From the NCBI GenBank assembly GCA_025529335.1, contig JAMYHX010000189.1, positions 1 to 64,000 of the forward strand: a stretch of 64,000 nucleotides of DNA, given 5' to 3'. A program made the position numbers and the translations under genes. Below the pieces are notes generated by a model, which was not told the origin of the DNA, searched no databases, and saw only the letters and a program-made list of their open reading frames with translations. Shown piece by piece: positions 12,701 to 21,926 of the stretch (the first letter of the stretch is position 1; every line of letters begins with the position of its first letter). The stretch is from Rhizopus sp. PT2906 (Eukaryota > Mucoromycota > Mucoromycetes > Mucorales > Rhizopodaceae).

Positions 12701-13038
12701 TCATATATATGAAGCATTGACTCAGTCATTAGTCGAATGTAAAAACTACAAAGTGAGAATCAATGCTTGTTTAGCACTAAGCACCCCCAAGAGTAAAGAA
12801 AAGTATGGAGACAAGTTAGAGATGATTTTATCATGCATAAAAGAAGCATGGAATAAATGTCAAGCAAGTGAAGAATATAGTGAACTCAAGTATAAAACAC
12901 AACTAGAAAATCAAGTAAGTAACCGGATAAAAATACTAGAGCCTAACTAATAATATATCTCTTTAGATAAAGACGTCTTTAAGGCACTTTAAAGAACAAG
13001 GAGTGTCTATATCAGATTGGCCAAATTTAGAATTATAG
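9731..13038 (+). CDS. HEATR6: HEATR6-family HEAT-repeat protein
   Basis: Ten exons (9731-9883, 9942-10043, 10097-10861, 10913-11151, 11201-11433, 11490-12195, 12249-12345, 12395-12535, 12594-12914, 12967-13038) give 942 residues. The protein is a helical-repeat solenoid throughout. Blocks typical of HEATR6 are RINALLCLSAIAN followed by YPYWNKFLPDTF; DPVVSVRIAVCNALIAMLNG; HNVRAAACRALGVFVLFPSL; and TRWNACHAASNAFLN. A low-complexity Ser/Arg linker sits near residues 255-300. The ATG at 9731 follows a poly-T tract and has no upstream in-frame rival. Cellular function is poorly known even in animals; HEAT solenoids usually act as protein-binding scaffolds. The next gene starts 95 bp downstream on the same strand. 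Confidence 0.88.
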
Positions 13039-13133
13039 TAAAAAATAAATTTCACATGAAAATAATGAAAAGAAAAAAAGCACTTCCCCCCCTCTTTTAC
13101 CTTCTTTCTTTTTCTCTTCTAATCTAGGACGAA

Positions 13134-15788
13134 ATGCCCAACGTATTCTCTAAATTAGTATTACCGGAATGGGCACTTTCTACAGTTCCTTATATCAATA
13201 ATATATTTAGACAGTATGGAAAGTATAGAACAACCATACAGCGTTCGATCATATTCGTCTTGATCCTACGTTCGACTTTATCTATAAGAAGACTCATTCT
13301 TGCTATGAAAAAGAAAGAGACTACAAAAGTACCTACAGAGTCAGGAACTAGAAAGAAGAAAGTCGAAGTAAAGCTTTATAACAGCCAACACGTATATATA
13401 TTATATTTACATTTATGATAGGTCGATGTAGTCTTCTTTAGACAACTTTATAAGTTATTACAAATTGTCATGCCAGGATTACGTTCAAAAGAGTTTTGGT
13501 TATTGATTTTACATTCTGGATTCTTGGGTATTATTCATGTAATAGAACTTTTTAATGTACTTATGTGTAATGTAGTCTTTAGAACGGTATTATCTGTTTA
13601 TATTGCCTCTTTGGATGGTAGAATCGTCAGTGCCTTAGTCAGAGGGCAAGTAAAAGAGTTCATCTTGGGCATCATCTGGTGGATGACAGTTGCTATTCCT
13701 GCAACTTATACAAACAGTATGGTAAGTGTATATAGACTCATATATGCATAGCTCTAATACTTTATGAAAGCTGACATATATGCAAAGCAAATTATCCATC
13801 CAATTCCGTACTCGTCTTACCACTTTTATTCATGAAAAATATTTGAGCGACATGACGTTTTATGCTGTTGGCAATCTCGATGATAGAATTAAAAATGCAG
13901 ATCAATGTATCACTGTGGACACAATGAAATTCTCAAATTCACTTGCTGAGCTTTACTCCAACCTTGCCAAACCTATCCTGGACGTGTGTATCTATAATTA
14001 CCAACTATCCCGAAACGTCGGCTTTGAGGGCGTCTTTATTGGATCTTTAATCACTCAGTTATCTTCCATTATCATGAGAAAGTATACACCCTCCTTTGGT
14101 AAAATGGTGGCAGAAGAGCAAAAGTTGGAAGGTGAATTCAGATTCAGACACTCTCGCTTAATCGACAACGCAGAAGAAATCGCCCTCTTTGATGGCCAAG
14201 TGATTGAAAAGGCTGAACTGGACAAGAGTTACCATGCATTGATCCGTCACGTCAACCGTGTCTTCAGAATACGTATTCCGCACGGAATGATGGAAGATTT
14301 TGTTATCAAGTACTTTTGGGGTGCATGTGGTCTTTTGTTGTGCTCTGTGCCTGTCTTCCTCCGTGTGCCTGGTGTAAATGTTTCAGACACTTCTATCGGC
14401 GGCCGTACAGAAGGTATGTGTATACGCCTCTACTTTTATGCTTTTATTAATAACAACAACAGGATTTATTACGAATCGTCGTCTATTATTAAATTCTTCT
14501 GATGCTGTTGGCCGTATCATGTATGCATACAAAGAAGTTACTGAACTAGCAGGTTACACAAGCAGAGTAAAAAGGATCCGTTGAGAGGTCAACATGCTTG
14601 ATGACTAAACTTTTATTTTAGGTCACAGAATTGTTGCAGGTATTTGAAGATGTCAAAGCTGGAAGATTTCAAAAAAACCTTGTGTCGTCCATTTCCATAG
14701 AGTCTAATGCCAAGACACTACAAGGACGAGGCAAGATTGTTCAAAGCGAGAATATTGAGTTTGAGGATGTGCCTATCGTTAGTCCCAATGGTGATGTTCT
14801 TGTGCCAAAGCTTACTTTCCATGTTAAGCCCGGTGTAAGTCAATCTCATGTTTCATTAATATATTGCTTACATATAATAGATGCATCTGCTCATTGTTGG
14901 TCCAAACGGATGCGGAAAATCTTCTCTCTTTCGTATCCTGGGTGGATTGTGGCCTGTCTATGGTGGAACAGTACACAAGCCAAGTCATAAAGACATCTTT
15001 TATATTCCTCAAAGACCATATCTCTCATTAGGAACTTTAAGAGATCAGTACGTTATTACAATTTTATTTTTTCGTCACTCACACAATTATACAGAATTTT
15101 ATATCCTGACACTATTGAGGACATGAAACAAAGTAAGACTTTAAAGACACCAGGGAAGGGCCTGACATTCTATTTTGTATAGAAAGCGTCACTGATGAAG
15201 ACCTGCTCGATATCTTGAAGGTTGTTCAAATCGAACATATTGTTGAAAGAGAAGGTGGATGGGATAGTGAAAAGGAATGGTCACTGGCATTGTCTGGTGG
15301 TGACAAGCAACGTGTAAGGCAATAATCCTCCTCTTATACTTAGATGACTAATCATCTCATAGATCGCTATGGCTCGATTGTTTTATCATAAGCCTCGTTA
15401 TACTATTTTGGATGAATGTACCAGTGCTGTTAGTATGGACATTGAAAAGATCATGTATACACATGCTACTGGTAAAACAATACACACTACTTGTAAACAC
15501 ACTAACAACCTTCTTTTAGCACTTGGCATCTCACTCTTGACAGTCTCACATCGTCCTTCTCTTTGGAAATATCACAATTTCATTCTTCAATATGACGGAC
15601 AAGGGGGCTATGTGTTTACGAAATTAGATGCAGAAAAGAGATTGGCTCTTCAAGAAGAGAAGAATATGGTATATAGACATGTTTCCTTTTTTTTCTATAC
15701 TAACGTGTATCATTAGATTGAACAAAAGCTTCAAGAGATACCAAAATTACAGGCACGTATGCATGAATTAATGGAAATGAAGCAGTAA
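13134..15788 (+). CDS. PXA1: peroxisomal half ABC transporter, ABCD/ALDP type
   Basis: Eleven exons (13134-13367, 13422-13721, 13771-14413, 14463-14566, 14622-14834, 14881-15047, 15095-15132, 15183-15313, 15363-15471, 15520-15668, 15717-15788) give 719 residues. An N-terminal membrane domain (residues about 75-370) contains the ABCD-typical stretch [19 protein letters not shown]. The nucleotide-binding domain has Walker [10 protein letters not shown], signature LSGGDKQR, Walker [13 protein letters not shown] and the switch histidine in [12 protein letters not shown]. The C-terminus [14 protein letters not shown] resembles ABCD1/2 more than PMP70. Such half-transporters dimerise in the peroxisomal membrane and import long-chain acyl-CoA for beta-oxidation. 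Whether it equals yeast Pxa1 or Pxa2 is not settled. The signature has Asp where many ABCD proteins have Glu. Confidence 0.93.
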
Positions 15789-15894
15789 ACAAAGACCGTA
15801 CATATGACTTGGATTCATTGTTTATATCAAAAGAATAAAAGGAGAATGATGTGTGTTGTAATAAAACGTGTTTCTTTTTTGTTTCTCTTTCAAC

Positions 15895-16738
15895 ATGACA
15901 GTAATCCATACCGAAACTCACCTTACTTCTGATCCTGTGTATTGTGAAGACTCTGCTTATTTCAATGTGGCACTCTCCAATATTTCTGTTGAATGTCATA
16001 TCCATCGAGAAGAGTGCATCAATTACCTTAGAGAAAACAAGGTACGAATAGGTGATTTGGTCAAGATTGGTGGTAAGTCGTAGAATGTTATAAACATGAT
16101 GGTATCTACTCATCGTTTTTTAAGGGGTCTTTATAACAGAAACCAAGCCAGAACAAGCCCATTATCTTAATGTGAATAGTATTTGTTTAGCCTCTAGCGA
16201 TGGAAGCAACAACAAGAGGAGAAAGGTATTACATGATGACGGTGTCTCTTTGAATGCGTCCAACAATAAGTGCGTATCATGCGTTTTCCGAAGACTGGAT
16301 GAGCATATCGATCAACGTGTACGCAGTACTCTTCTTTTGGCTTCTAACAGTACACTTCGAAGGTCAAGCAATGGTATCTATACAGAGTTCACTGGCAGCT
16401 TTAGCGAGTACTTCTTTATGATATACGGTGAAGCAAGCTACGTAACCTTTATGATATCGCAACACCTCATACCCAATGATGCTATTGCTGAAGAATTTCA
16501 TAAGCAGAGAACAGAAATGTTTGATAATGTCACCAGGGCTTACACTATCTTTACAGAAATGTCTTATCATGGAATAAACGAGGCTGGTCTAAATAATTTT
16601 GTGAGCTCTGTTGCTTCCTTGGTTGAAAAGATTTACCGTTTGAAACAATTTTACAACGTCCATGTTCCAGTGGGTTTGGTCATTGATACCACGGTTCCTT
16701 TGCCCTCTACTATTTACCACAATTACATAAAGGAATAA
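15895..16738 (+). CDS. hypothetical protein, possible N-terminal OB-like region
   Basis: Two exons, 15895-16072 and 16125-16738, with a 52 nt intron, give 263 residues. I do not recognise the family. The first 90 residues alternate in a beta-rich pattern (YFNVALSNISVECHI, then VRIGDLVKIGGVFITE), which could be an OB-type fold. A basic KRRK patch near residue 95 could be nuclear. The second half is helical, with FFMIYGEASYVTFMISQHL and a C-terminal region ending STIYHNYIKE. No signal peptide or membrane segment is evident. It lies 106 bp downstream of the ABCD gene on the same strand and converges on the aminotransferase gene. Codon use looks like its neighbours, so it is probably a real gene. 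A DNA- or RNA-binding role is only inferred from the OB-like pattern. Confidence 0.75.
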
Positions 16739-16876
16739 TGAACCATGTTTACGACGATTATTTAAAAATAAAACTAAAAAGCATTGTCATCTATAAACAA
16801 GAGTTTATTATAAAAAGGATTACTGAACAGGTTAAATACAAAATGAGGTAGGAGGGGGGATGAATTACAAATAATT

Positions 16877-18373
16877 TTAAGCATGTTTGACGTTTTTGAC
16901 AGCAGCAGCAACACTCTTAACTACGCGATCAAGGGCAAGATCAGTTTCTTCCTTGGTAATAGTAAGAGGGGGAATGAGGCGAAGGGTCTCGTAAATAGAA
17001 GTGGTTAAAAGGATGGTATCTTGTTTCAAGGCTTCATTTGCAACACTGCTTGCAAAGCCATAGGGTACACCCATGAATTCAATACCAATCATAAGACCTT
17101 TACCACGAATATCGCATGTAACACCCTCGGGTAAAAGTGCTGGAATTCTCTCTCTTAAGCCCTTGAAGAACTGTTCAGATCTATTCATTTTACAAATCAT
17201 ATCAGTAACATGAAGCTATTTCTTTTCTCTTTTCTTTACCTTGCGTTACAGTTTTCCAAAAGTTTTTCCTGTTCAAACACTTGAAGAGTAGCCTTGGCAG
17301 CAGCACAAGCGATAGCGTTACCAGAGTAGGTGCCACCCATGGATCCGGGAGGCTGTTGGTCCATTAATTCCTTACGAGAGACAATAGCTGAGAGTGGATA
17401 TCCAGAAGCAATGCCCTTGGCCATCACCATGATATCTGGAACAATACCAAAATGCTCGACAGCAAACATCTTGCCAGTACGGCCAAAACCAGATTGAACT
17501 TCATCACAAATCAACAAAATATCATACTTGTCACAGATTTTTCGAAGACCCTTCATGAAATCTACGAGACAGATGGGTTTCATAAGTTCCCATCATCAAC
17601 TTTCCTTTTTTATACTTACTGTCGGGAGGTACGACATAGCCACCCTCACCTTGGATGGGTTCAATCAAGATGGCAGCCGTGTCTTTAGGATCAGAACGTT
17701 GCTTCAACACAAGTTCGAGCTGGTGAAGGGCTTCTTCACCACACCATTCCGGAGTGAATTTCTTGGGATCGGCCTTATAAGCAGCCCATTGTTGGAAGTA
17801 AGGGAAGGGAGCAACATGAACACCGGGCATGAGGGGGCCAAAACCTGCGCTATATACGGTCTTGGAGGTTGTCAGGGCCATAGTACCAAATGTACGACCA
17901 TGGTAAGATCCTTGAAAGACGATAATGTTTTGTCTTTTAGTTGCATGACGCGCAAGTTTGACAGCAGCTTCAACAGCTTCAGAGCCAGAGTTCCAAAAGA
18001 AGAAAGTGTCTAGCTTGGGTGATGGCATCTTGGGTAATAAACCTTCGATAAGATCAAGCATTGGCTTTTGAAAAAAGATGTTGACTTGACCATGAGAGAG
18101 GTTAGCAGCTTGCTCTTGGACAGCTTTGACGACCGTAGGATGACAGTGGCCTATTAGATATAAGTAAGAGTAATTCAACTTGCATTTTTTTTTTTTTCAA
18201 ACTTTACCAGTGTTTGTCACGCCAATACCAGTAGAGAGGTCAAGATATTTCTTTCCATCAACAGCATAAACGTATGATCCTTTGGCCTTTTCGATAACGA
18301 GCTCGGTGGATCTACCGATTCCTTTGGCGATATGCTTCTTACCAAACTGAGCAAGCTTTGAAATGGTGGACAT
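16877..18373 (-). CDS. class III PLP aminotransferase (4-aminobutyrate transaminase-like)
   Basis: Four exons (18208-18373, 17630-18150 region with its true donor side at 17620, 17240-17561, 16877-17180) give 440 residues. Hallmarks are WNSGSEAVEAAVKLAR, YHGRTFGTMALT, EPIQGEGGYVVPP, ICDEVQSGFGRTG (the cofactor-binding Asp) and VMAKGIASGYPLSA with the Schiff-base lysine. The C-terminal ETLRLIPPLTITKEE is also family-typical. Enzymes of this type move an amino group from GABA, ornithine or related amines to 2-oxoglutarate. The sequence looks closer to bacterial-type GabT/4-aminobutyrate transaminases than to acetylornithine transaminase, but substrate cannot be fixed from sequence. The N-terminus MSTISKLAQFGKKHIAKGIG is amphipathic and basic and could target mitochondria. 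Confidence 0.92.
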
Positions 18374-19397
18374 GATGAATAGAGAAAAGGTTACGGGAAA
18401 AAAGAAAAATATGTCAGAATTGAGTATTTATACACTTTACTGCAAGGCTTTTATTTTACCCAATCAGGACAAGGGAACAGTCTACTGATATCCAAGCATT
18501 TGTCAGCTACAGCCAATCATTTCAGATCGGCTTCTATAAAAAGTAATCTGTTCATCACTAGTTCTACTTCTCAAACGGGTGTCGTGCGAACAATTGTATT
18601 ACCTAAATATTAGCTTTTATTTGATAATAATTTTTTAATGACTAATGAGCACATAGCATTTTCGTGCTGTACCGCCCTGGGCCAGATCGCAGTGAGAAGG
18701 GATGAAAACCCTCTTTTGGGATTAAAAGGAAAATGCAAAAGTATTATGTATTAGAGATAATAGTTAACTATTTGAAAATTTTTGCTGAATGTAACAAAGA
18801 CGTTTGACAAAGGGTTCACCAAGATGATTTGAATCTTCAGGGAACTGAGCGTGAACTAAGTAGTTCATTTCGAGTAATATTGCACATATGGAAGGCCAAC
18901 AAATGAGCCAGACATCGATTGACTTCCTCGCTTTTTTGGTAAAGAGTGTTGGTGGTAAGAGGTTCAAAAGATAAGAAAGTGGGTTGTCAATAGATTTGGG
19001 CATCTGGAGGCGGTTGTGCATATCTAAACAAGAAAAGCTATGCTGGCGTGAAAAAAGTTCATTTGGATGAAAGGGGCAGGCTTGGGGTTTACCAAGAGGT
19101 AACCAACCAAGTCGCTATTTCACAATGAGACCGTTCACTTCTTGTCATTCGTATCCGAAGAGTGGGGTCAACAATTAGATCATTACGACGGTGGGACAGA
19201 AGTTTAGAATGTTTTTTCTTGGAGCTTCGTACAGTAGTTGTCAATCAAGAACTGTCTTCGTTTTCTAATAAAGTTACTATGCGACATAGTTTCAAGACAT
19301 TAATTGCTGATGAATGTCCATAAAGGTGATTTGGATAGTTGAGACCATTTTGAGATACGCTGTGATTGTATGTATGGTAGTGATTTTGTTAATAATG
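18374..19397. other. gene-poor spacer before the mobile island
   Basis: No intact gene. Apart from the possible ORF relic at 18764-19021, the sequence is AT-rich with no recognisable feature. The part to about 18600 should hold the promoter of the aminotransferase gene. Confidence 0.45.
18764..19021 (-). pseudogene. possible relic of a repetitive Mucorales ORF
   Basis: An 85-codon frame with balanced, protein-like composition: HNRLQMPKSIDNPLSYLLNL near the start and HLGEPFVKRLCYIQQK near the end. I recall similar text in repetitive mucoralean ORFs but cannot name a family. It lies just outside the left end of the candidate 19.4-21.9 kb element. It could be a fragment of an older insertion. 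Without a homologue it is weakly supported. Confidence 0.3.
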
Positions 19398-19480
19398 CAC
19401 TTTAACTTCGGACAAGCGTAAAAATGATTTCAGACAACAGTAAAAACTTATTAGACAAGTGTAAAAATAATATTCAGAGA
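19398..19480 (-). repeat. left 22-nt-periodic array (four units, inverted)
   Basis: On the + strand the units are TTCGGACA, TTCAGACA, ATTAGACA and TTCAGAGA. The shared GACA/GAGA core starts at 19411, 19433, 19454 and 19477, so the spacing is 22, 21 and 23 nt. Each unit but the last is followed by a GTAAAAA-like block. This is the reverse complement of the YGTCYRAA array at 21844 and 37294. Confidence 0.8.
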
Positions 19481-19876
19481 AAGGCTTTTAAGATTTTAAA
19501 CGATGCTAGTTTGTTTATTTAGATATCTATTCCAGTAAGTTTCAGAGTGTCAAATCCAGCCAAGGCAGTCTTCTGCTAAAGTGTCCCCGGCATGCATGTT
19601 GCACAAGCCAAAATTAAATTCAGAGTAACTGAAAACTAGTTATGCCCAGTTCTTTATCAAGGCATCTGTCCCAAAAGTTGCAGTGTTTTATCCAACCCAT
19701 ACAGAAGAACAACAAGTAGACAATGTTGGCTTGGAACCTGTAAGCATGAGATAACGACGCCCACTCCTCACTTCTGATGCACGCAAGGTAATCGACGTTT
19801 TTAACAGGAGCTTTATATTATCTAATAAAAGAATCCTAAAAGTATTGGCCTGTCTTTTTGATAACATAAACCATCG

Positions 19877-20746
19877 CCTACGCAGCTAGTCAACTATCTT
19901 GCCAATCAACACACCGTTCGCAAATTGAAAGTCTCCACGCTCCACATGTACACCTCTGTCATCCTTTCTATGTTCTCCGCAGACGATCAAAACTGCATTC
20001 ACACTTCCACGATTTACCTGGAGCTTATGAAAGCCCTCTGTTCTCAAATCATCCAGCCCACGAAATACTGGATGTACATCATCTCACCAGTAATCGAGTT
20101 TCTTCTCACTCTGGGCTCCAATATCACGATTACCGAGGAATAATTAACCGCCAAGACCTGTTGGCTTTTAGCCATGGCAGACTTCTTTCGCCCTTCCGAC
20201 GTAGAACGTGTCGATTTACATGCCGCGCGTGTTTCGTCCGACGACGTGCTTTCCCTCATCATTATCACCTCCAAAGAGAAGCAACGCGGACAACGCATCG
20301 TCAGGACTATTACTATTCACCCACACTGCAACCCTCTTCTGTGTTCTGTGGCAGCCTTTGAAGCCTACAAATCTCGCATCGCCTGCTCTATTTGTATTAC
20401 GGGACATCCTGTCTTTCTCAACCAACAGCTACATCGATTCCTTCGCTTCATACAAGATCACAACATTCCCATTGGCGCCGAATGCATTTCTCACTACATC
20501 AAGCAGATTATGGTCAAAGAAGAAAAACCAGCCCAAGCCCTTGTACCGAAGGCTCATGGACTCGCTGTCACTCTTGCAGCACAAGCAGGTGTCTCAGTGG
20601 ATAACATCGGCGCCCATGACTTCTGGTCTTCCCGCGATATTTTTGAACACTACTATCGACTGTCATCCGCGACTTTTACAAATTTTAGTGTATCTACTCT
20701 GGATCAACAACCAAGGTCACGTCTTACGAAGTGTAATGTTATGTAA
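19877..20746 (+). pseudogene. degenerate tyrosine recombinase of a transposable element
   Basis: The frame begins near PTQLVNYLANQHTVRKL (core-binding region) and continues to an in-frame TAA at about 20141-20143. It resumes as LTAKTCWLLAMADFFRPSDV, the box I region with the first catalytic Arg. A SKEKQRGQR segment supplies a plausible catalytic Lys. The C-terminus GAHDFWSSRDIFEHYYRLSS carries the box II His and the nucleophilic Tyr. The usual Arg-containing segment (KARALGxTL type) reads PKAHGLAVTL here, so the second catalytic Arg appears lost. With the stop codon, this indicates an inactive enzyme. It resembles recombinases of DIRS/Crypton-type fungal elements, but no RT is adjacent. The class is therefore open. 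No start codon can be chosen. Confidence 0.75.
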
Positions 20747-21354
20747 ACACGAATATATGAAGTGTTGAACACATTACACGAGTAGGTGATCTTGGATGTT
20801 CCCACCCTCTTCGCCCATTTATTGTTTCTGCTTTGTCTCTCGTCTCACTCAAGAAGATAAAGCTCAATATTTTTTATTTCAGTAATTTTATTGTCTTGAG
20901 TTGGCTGTGAATAAATTTAAAAAAGCACACAAAAAGCGCTGGATATCTATTCAAATATTTTGATCAATGGCTCTGAAAAGTACAATAATAACAAAAGGAA
21001 GAAAAAGAAAACGAATGTTAAACAGAAAAAAAAAGGGGGGAAAAAAGAGAAAAGGATCTTTCTCTCTTTACTACCTCTTTCTCTCTTTTGCTATCTTTTT
21101 TTTTCCCCCAGTTTAGCCCCTGTTTTAAATCATACACGAGGGTTACAATAACAACAACCTTCGAGGTAAACTTATTTTCAGGAGAGAATTAAAATATAAA
21201 CAAATAGGGAGAATAAAATAAGCTCTGGAGTTGAACATCAGCCACTTGAGCCAAGGTAAACTCTTTATATATTTGTTTCTCATTCTACTTAAAGCCAACT
21301 GATTCTCATAGCCATATCCATCGCCGTGAGTTTCAATTGGGTAGTACCAATAAA
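20747..21354. other. interior spacer of the candidate element
   Basis: No coding content is recognised. An A-rich then T-rich stretch lies at 20980-21120. The upstream part of the Fanzor-like gene, which should be several hundred codons, is absent here, so either it was deleted or it has decayed beyond recognition. Confidence 0.4.
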
Positions 21355-21804
21355 ATGCCTCTGGTTATCTTTGGTAATGGCTTGACAAACAAGTCTAACG
21401 TTCTATTTCGAGATTTGAGAAAGCGTGTTTCAGAAAAAATATATAAGCATCTTTTGATTAAAGAGAAATTGGGCGAATTGTGTCTTTTAGACATTAACGA
21501 ATTCAACACATCAAAGGTAAAACAAAAACAACTTTTATATCTTGAAATGCTATTTAATCTTAGGTTTACAAATTTGTAACTGTTGTTTGGCACGAAGCCT
21601 TTGATACTTTATATCACTTGAACATGTTCTTATCTATTCGATGTTAGTTTGCAGCAACTGCAATACTTTTTGGACGTTCTAGCTGCAAAAAAAAAAAAAT
21701 GCGTTTTTTATGCTGAGGAAATTTGGAACGGAAACAACCGATCCACTATCTTCAGTAGACAAAGCGCCACATCGAACGTGGTTGCTCCCTCAAGGCGAGC
21801 TTAA
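21355..21804 (+). pseudogene. Fanzor/TnpB-like RNA-guided nuclease, C-terminal relic
   Basis: The frame opens with MPLVIFGNGLTNKSNV and runs to LDINEFNTSK, like the RuvC region preceding the zinc ribbon in mucoralean Fanzor-type proteins. After a probable intron (about 21516-21564) another frame gives QICNCC, then LVCSNCNTFW: the two CxxC pairs of the OrfB zinc ribbon. Next comes DVLAAK in a further frame, matching the terminal RuvC Asp motif (RDVxAAKN). A last frame reads AEEIWNGNNRSTIF. So one ordered protein signature is broken by at least two frameshifts and stops, with an A13 run at one break. The N-terminal two-thirds is missing. Family assignment is from motif order and memory; a search with the zinc-ribbon part would test it. 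Confidence 0.6.
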
Positions 21805-21843
21805 AGATGCTTACAGGTAAAAACATCACTTTGGTCATTAGCA

Positions 21844-21926
21844 TGTCTGATACTAATGTTCTTTTGTATCTGAAAATTAGTTTTGATTCGTCCAAAAAAA
21901 AACTAACATTGTCTGAATTTAAAGTA
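21844..21926 (+). repeat. right 22-nt-periodic array (four units)
   Basis: Units start at 21844 (TGTCTGAT), 21867 (TATCTGAA), 21889 (CGTCCAAA) and 21910 (TGTCTGAA), spaced 23, 22 and 21 nt. The last unit is followed by TTTAAAGTA. About 50 nt here (21875-21926) closely matches the end of the array at 37294. Confidence 0.8.

Larger units (their letters stand above)
19398..21926 (+). mobile_element. candidate 2.5 kb element: inverted ends, 22-nt arrays, recombinase and Fanzor-like ORF
   Basis: The left terminus reads CACTTTAACTTCGGACA at 19398-19414. The reverse complement of the right terminus (21910-21926) reads TACTTTAAATTCAGACA; 14 of 17 positions match. Each terminus is the outermost unit of an array of a YGTCYRAA motif spaced about 22 nt and pointing outward. 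The interior holds, on the same strand, a degenerate tyrosine recombinase and a degenerate Fanzor/TnpB-like C-terminus. No target duplication is evident, as expected for a tyrosine-recombinase element. That all parts belong to one element is inference. Neither ORF is intact, so this copy is dead. Confidence 0.5.
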
